The notes beneath the pieces were generated by a model. It saw only the letters and a list, made by a program, of their open reading frames with translations, made no database searches and was not told the DNA's origin. A stretch of DNA of 8,720 nucleotides, from NCBI GenBank assembly GCA_039030125.1, contig JBCCEV010000168.1, positions 1 through 8,720 on the forward strand. The letters run 5' to 3'. The stretch comes from JBCCEV01 sp039030125 (lineage in GTDB: Bacteria; Pseudomonadota; Gammaproteobacteria; Ga0077536). How positions within the stretch are numbered: the first letter of the stretch is position 1; every line of letters starts with the position of its first letter. Shown here piece by piece: positions 5,567 to 8,720 of this stretch. A program made the translations under genes and the position numbers.

Positions 5567-6919
5567 TTAGCTCAGCGCTTCGAAGAAAATTATCGCAACG
5601 CCCACCGGGGCCACGAAGCGCGTGAGCGTAACCCACACAAGATGGGCCGGGCGCTGCTGTTGAAACTCTTCTAGCGACGAAGAATGACGAAGCCGCCAGC
5701 CTGCGAAAATCGCAATCAGCAGCCCCCCGAGCGGCAGCAAGATGGTCGTGCTGATGAGTTCCATCCAGCCAAAGAAATGGCGCTCGCTGAGCGTCACCTC
5801 GGACCACAGGTTAAATGACAAAAGGGACCCGATACCGAGCAACCAGGCGCCCGCCCCGGCTACCAAACAGGCATTGCGTCGGGTGAAACGCTTCGATTCG
5901 ACCAACCATGCCGCGACCGGCTCCAACAGCGAGATCGCCGAAGTCAAGGCCGCAACACTCAGCAGTAGAAAAAATACCGTGCCAAAAAATTGGCCGCCTG
6001 GCATTTGCCCAAAAGCGACTGTGAGACTGATGAAAACCAAGCCAGGCCCGGCACCGGGTTCCAACCCGTAACCGAGCACAATCGGAAAAATCGCGAGGCC
6101 AGCGAGGACCGCCACCATGGTGTCGGCAATCGCAATGGTTACCGCAGTGCTCGGAATCGAAGCGTCACTGGGAAGGTACGACCCGTACACCATGATCGAG
6201 CCCATGCCCAAACTGAGGCTAAAAAACGCCTGGCCGAGCGCTATTAGGATTGCATCACTGGAAAGGGCGGTGAAATCGGGCTCGAAAAGGTAAGACAGAG
6301 CGCCTTTGAAATCGCCAGCGCTCGCTGCATATCCGACTAGTAGCAACAGCATCAAGAACAAAGCGGGCATCAGCAACCGCGCGGCCTTCTCCAAGCCTCC
6401 GGTTACACCGCGGGACACCACAAATATGGTGAGCGCGATAAAGAGGCTGTGCCAAAGCAACAGCTTTCCTGGCGAGGCAATGAGCGCATCGAAGGTCGTT
6501 TGAGAGAATTCACCGGTGGCGGCGGCAAAGGTCCCGGAGCCCAAATAAAACACGTAAGCCAGCGACCAACCCGCAACGACGGAGTAAAAAGAGAGGATCA
6601 GAAAACCGGCAACCACACCCATCCAGCCAACGCCACTCCACGCTGGACTCAAACCCTCTTCCCGAGCGAGCTCGCTCATTGTGTTGATGGGACTGCGCCG
6701 CCCACGGCGGCCCAAAACGATTTCGGCGATCATGATCGGGACGCCGACCAGGGCAACGCAGGCGAGGTAGACGAGAACGAACGCGCCGCCGCCATTCTCG
6801 CCGGTCACGTAGGGGAATCGCCAGATATTGCCAAGGCCAACCGCCGATCCGGTCGCGGCCAAAATGAATACCCAGCGGGAAGACCACAAACCGTGAATCG
6901 GGTCGCGAGCTGCCGCCAT
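5567..6919 (-). CDS. Sodium-dependent symporter, NSS (SLC6/LeuT-like) family
   Basis: This inner-membrane protein belongs to the neurotransmitter:sodium symporter family, whose bacterial members import amino acids or related solutes with Na+. At 450 residues it has the bacterial NSS size. The TM1 signature is clear: GSAVGLGNIWRFPYV (24-38) followed by ENGGGAFVLVY (41-51) and an EIVLGRRGR loop (66-74). The TM6 unwound region reads LGQAFFSLSLGMGSIMVYGSY (228-248, LeuT-like) and TM8 has LTSAISLLEP (325-334), whose Thr/Ser would serve the Na2 site. About eleven hydrophobic segments are visible. The ATG at 6917-6919 has GGAGA seven bases upstream. The substrate cannot be assigned. The gene occupies the place beside ratA often held by smpB in other gammaproteobacteria. 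It is probably the first gene of an operon with ratA and rnfH. Confidence 0.95.
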   Translation of the reverse strand: MAAARDPIHGLWSSRWVFILAATGSAVGLGNIWRFPYVTGENGGGAFVLVYLACVALVGVPIMIAEIVLGRRGRRSPINTMSELAREEGLSPAWSGVGWMGVVAGFLILSFYSVVAGWSLAYVFYLGSGTFAAATGEFSQTTFDALIASPGKLLLWHSLFIALTIFVVSRGVTGGLEKAARLLMPALFLMLLLLVGYAASAGDFKGALSYLFEPDFTALSSDAILIALGQAFFSLSLGMGSIMVYGSYLPSDASIPSTAVTIAIADTMVAVLAGLAIFPIVLGYGLEPGAGPGLVFISLTVAFGQMPGGQFFGTVFFLLLSVAALTSAISLLEPVAAWLVESKRFTRRNACLVAGAGAWLLGIGSLLSFNLWSEVTLSERHFFGWMELISTTILLPLGGLLIAIFAGWRLRHSSSLEEFQQQRPAHLVWVTLTRFVAPVGVAIIFFEALS

Positions 6920-6951
6920 AAAAATCTCCGTCTACCTACTCTAATTAATCT

Positions 6952-6980
6952 CTCGCCCGGGCATTATAGAGACGGGCGAG
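6952..6980. promoter_or_regulatory. Perfect inverted repeat bracketing the symporter -10 box
   Basis: CTCGCCCG (6952-6959) and CGGGCGAG (6973-6980) are perfect 8-base inverted arms with a 13-base spacer. On the minus strand, the spacer holds a consensus TATAAT, so one arm falls in the promoter spacer and the other at the expected transcription start. This is the classic arrangement of a repressor operator. It could alternatively form a hairpin in DNA, but only one arm would lie in the transcript. The binding protein is unknown. Confidence 0.5.
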
Positions 6981-6991
6981 GTTCGTGTGAT
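6963..6991 (-). promoter_or_regulatory. Predicted sigma-70 promoter for the NSS symporter gene
   Basis: Reading the minus strand, ATCACA (6986-6991, four of six matches to -35) is followed after 17 bases by a perfect -10 TATAAT (6963-6968). Transcription would start near 6956, giving a leader of roughly 36 bases that includes the GGAGA ribosome site. The strong -10, correct spacer and position immediately upstream of the gene support it. Confidence 0.55.
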
Positions 6992-7021
6992 GGACCCAGG
7001 TGTTAGTAGGCACCTTATACT
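6991..7021 (+). promoter_or_regulatory. Possible promoter for the hydrolase-ligase unit
   Basis: TATACT (7016-7021) matches the -10 consensus at five of six positions. TGGACC (6991-6996) is a four-of-six match to -35, with a long 19-base spacer. Transcription would begin near 7028, 27 bases before the hydrolase ATG. The poor -35 and long spacer suggest an activator-dependent promoter or a chance match. It abuts the divergent symporter promoter. Confidence 0.3.
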
Positions 7022-7054
7022 TAGCGCCCCTCAAGAGACAGGCTCGAAAAAATC

Positions 7055-7876
7055 ATGAGCGCTTCACCTGAAATCGGGAACAGTATCGATGCGGGCGGCA
7101 TTGTCACCAACTATCACGACCTGGGTAACGGTGCGCCGGTGCTCTTCCTTCATGGTTCTGGCCCAGGGGTCTCCGGCTGGGCCAATTGGCGGCTGGTATT
7201 GCCCGAGGTTTCAAAATCATTGCGCGCAATCAGTCCCGACATTGTTGGCTTTGGTTTCACAGAGCGCCCAGAGAACATCTCTTATTCGCTAGACGGCTGG
7301 GTTAAGCACGCGATCGATTTTCTCGATGCGTTAGAGATTGAGAAAACCCATTTGGTTGGCAATTCTTTCGGTGGTGCGCTGTCCCTCGCGCTTGCGATTC
7401 GGGCGCCGGAACGTGTCGACAAACTGATCTTAATGGGGGCAGCCGGTGTCGAATTCGAACTCACCGATGGCCTTGATTTCGCGTGGGGCTATACGCCAAG
7501 CCTTGAGAATATGCGCAAACTGTTGGACCTGTTTGCCTACGATCGTGGCTTAGTCACCGATGAACTGGCGCAACTGCGTTACGAGGCCAGTATGCGGCCG
7601 GGGATCCAGGAGGCCTATGCCGCAATGTTTCCCGCGCCTCGACAAAACGGTGTGCGCGAGCTGGCGAGTGACGAGGCCGCGATCAAAGCCATCGATAAAC
7701 CGACACTAATTATTCACGGTCGCGAAGATCGAATTATCCCGCTGTCCTCATCATTGAAACTTTTTGAACTGATTGACGATGCGGAAATTCATCTGTTCGG
7801 GCGCTGTGGTCACTGGACACAAATCGAGCACAATCAGCGCTTCAATCAATTGGTGATCGACTTCCTCACCGATTAA
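7055..7876 (+). CDS. Meta-cleavage product hydrolase, 2-hydroxymuconate-semialdehyde hydrolase type (XylF/DmpD-like)
   Basis: This alpha/beta-hydrolase should cleave a carbon-carbon bond in the ring-opened product of extradiol catechol dioxygenases, giving 2-hydroxypentadienoate and a carboxylic acid. Its 273 residues fit the family. The oxyanion-hole motif is HGSGPGVSGWANWR (33-46), the nucleophile elbow GNSFGG with Ser104 (102-107), the acid Asp225 in HGREDRIIPL (221-230) and the base His253 in GRCGHWTQIEH (249-259). The lid resembles XylF at GLDFAWGYTPSLENMRKLLDLF (139-160) and MFPAPRQNGV (191-200). The match along the length is closest, from memory, to XylF and DmpD rather than BphD, but the true substrate is uncertain. 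The ATG at 7055 gives the family-typical N-terminus; its ribosome site is weak. A CoA ligase-like gene follows after 7 bases. No ring-cleavage dioxygenase is in the window. Confidence 0.9.
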   Translation: MSASPEIGNSIDAGGIVTNYHDLGNGAPVLFLHGSGPGVSGWANWRLVLPEVSKSLRAISPDIVGFGFTERPENISYSLDGWVKHAIDFLDALEIEKTHLVGNSFGGALSLALAIRAPERVDKLILMGAAGVEFELTDGLDFAWGYTPSLENMRKLLDLFAYDRGLVTDELAQLRYEASMRPGIQEAYAAMFPAPRQNGVRELASDEAAIKAIDKPTLIIHGREDRIIPLSSSLKLFELIDDAEIHLFGRCGHWTQIEHNQRFNQLVIDFLTD

Positions 7877-7883
7877 CCAATTC

Positions 7884-8681
7884 GTGCCGAGCCTCACCGA
7901 AATCACCGGCTATGCCGACTCGCACCGATTATTTTCGAAATCGGCGCTATGGTCGCTGTTTGACGGCGATCGAGAAACCCTCAACATCGGGCATGAATGC
8001 GTCGACCGACATCCGCGCGAAAAGATCGCAATCCATATTATTTCGGCGGCTGAAACGCAGGGGATCACTTACGGCGAACTCGCAGACTGGTCTAATCGTT
8101 TTGCAAATTTTTTAACCAGCAAGGGCTATCCCAAGGGTGCCCGGATCGGGCTTATGCTCGAACCATCATTGCTCTTTTACGCAAGCCTGCTCGGTGCCAT
8201 GAAGGCCGGCTACGTTGCGGTGCCGCTTTTCACGCTGTTCGGGCCCGATGGACTGCGCCTTAGGATCGCCGATTGCGAACCGGTGTTGTTACTCGCCGAA
8301 GAAGCGTTGGTCGAACTGGCTGGAGACGCGGTCACCACCTTAGCGGCGTCCGCGGCAACGATGGCAGAAATAGAGCAGCATTCGCCTGAATTCTCGCCGC
8401 GAACAGCGGCGGATGATATGGCGATGTACCAGTACACCTCCGGTACCACGCGGGAGTTGCCGGAAGCGGTTAAACATCGTCATCGGGCCGTGGTCACCGT
8501 GATCATTGCCGCGCTGTATGGCACTGGAGTGCGTCCTGGCGATCGATTCTGTTGTCCGTCTTCGCCAGCCTGGGGTCATGGGCTTTGGCACGGTACCTTG
8601 GCGCCACTGGCGCTGGGCGCAACGATTGCCTCCTATCGAGGAAAGTTCGCTGCGCCCAAGCCGCGGTCTCGCTATCGATAG
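7884..8681 (+). CDS. Acyl-CoA synthetase / AMP-binding enzyme, N-terminal half, frame lost near right edge
   Basis: Members of the ANL superfamily activate carboxylic acids through an acyl-adenylate to acyl-CoA. The 265 residues cover the first half of a protein usually 500-560 long. Visible are the N-terminal NIGHECVDRH (34-43), the ITYGELADWSNRFANFL core (61-77), SLLGAMKAGYVAVPLFTLFG (101-120), the P-loop region YTSGTTRELPEAVKH (184-198) and SSPAWGHGLWHGTLAPLALG (226-245). The P-loop differs from the usual TSGTTGxPKG: a Glu-Ala replaces Lys-Gly. The start is a GTG seven bases after the hydrolase stop. After GKFAA (253-257) the frame runs into PKPRSRYR and a TAG, but family-like fragments continue in the other two forward frames (see findings), so the stop is probably a frameshift or sequencing error. 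The ligase would fit as activator of the acid released by the hydrolase. The substrate is unknown. Confidence 0.85.
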   Translation: MPSLTEITGYADSHRLFSKSALWSLFDGDRETLNIGHECVDRHPREKIAIHIISAAETQGITYGELADWSNRFANFLTSKGYPKGARIGLMLEPSLLFYASLLGAMKAGYVAVPLFTLFGPDGLRLRIADCEPVLLLAEEALVELAGDAVTTLAASAATMAEIEQHSPEFSPRTAADDMAMYQYTSGTTRELPEAVKHRHRAVVTVIIAALYGTGVRPGDRFCCPSSPAWGHGLWHGTLAPLALGATIASYRGKFAAPKPRSRYR

Positions 8682-8720
8682 GTTCACCGGTGAACGATAA
8701 TTTCTCGATTGAGTGGCGCC

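Noticed and set aside
5550..5807. Upstream extension of the ratA open frame (229 residues from 5807)
   Set aside because: The added N-terminus overlaps the 3' part of the symporter gene out of frame and has no RatA homology. The family length fits the GTG at 5549.
8707..8716. GATTGAGTGG also occurs at 14-23, giving a 10-base direct repeat near both window ends
   Set aside because: The flanks differ at once on both sides and a 10-base match between two end regions can occur by chance, so I do not claim a circular or terminally repeated molecule.

Overview
The window reads as a piece of a gammaproteobacterial chromosome of moderately high GC. Seven consecutive genes match the conserved neighbourhood around grpE/nadK/recN/bamE/rnfH/ratA seen in Escherichia coli, and the recN-fur-bamE(omlA)-rnfH-ratA order of Pseudomonas. 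The Fur and BamE proteins look Pseudomonas-like, but a nearby hrcA gene argues against Pseudomonas itself. There are no rRNA or tRNA genes, CRISPR arrays or recognisable insertion sequences.

Layout. 1-121 is a stretch of different composition that ends the hrcA reading frame. 122-670 (-) is the N-terminal half of the heat-shock repressor HrcA. Divergent from it, 813-1685 (+) is NAD kinase, whose end overlaps recN (1679-3334, +). Convergent with recN, 3463-3864 (-) is fur. Divergent from fur across a shared promoter region is bamE (about 3965-4852, +), which carries a long acidic repeat-bearing tail. Its stop codon abuts the stop of rnfH. rnfH (4853-5128), ratA (5118-5549) and an NSS-family sodium symporter gene (5567-6919) form a probable minus-strand operon. 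Across a 135-base promoter region lie a meta-cleavage-product hydrolase of the XylF/DmpD type (7055-7876, +) and, 7 bases later, an acyl-CoA-synthetase-type AMP-binding protein (7884 onward, +) that loses its frame near the right edge.

How the genes work together. The left and middle part is housekeeping: heat-shock control, NADP supply, DNA repair, iron regulation and outer-membrane assembly. The right part is accessory: an amino-acid-type symporter placed where smpB often lies, then a two-gene catabolic unit in which the hydrolase would release a carboxylic acid that the ligase could activate to a CoA thioester.

I found no convincing new multi-gene system. The items most worth checking are the acidic tandem-repeat tail of BamE, an inverted repeat bracketing the symporter -10 box, a dyad at the fur/bamE promoter, the altered P-loop of the ligase, and the broken frames at both window ends, which may be assembly artefacts.
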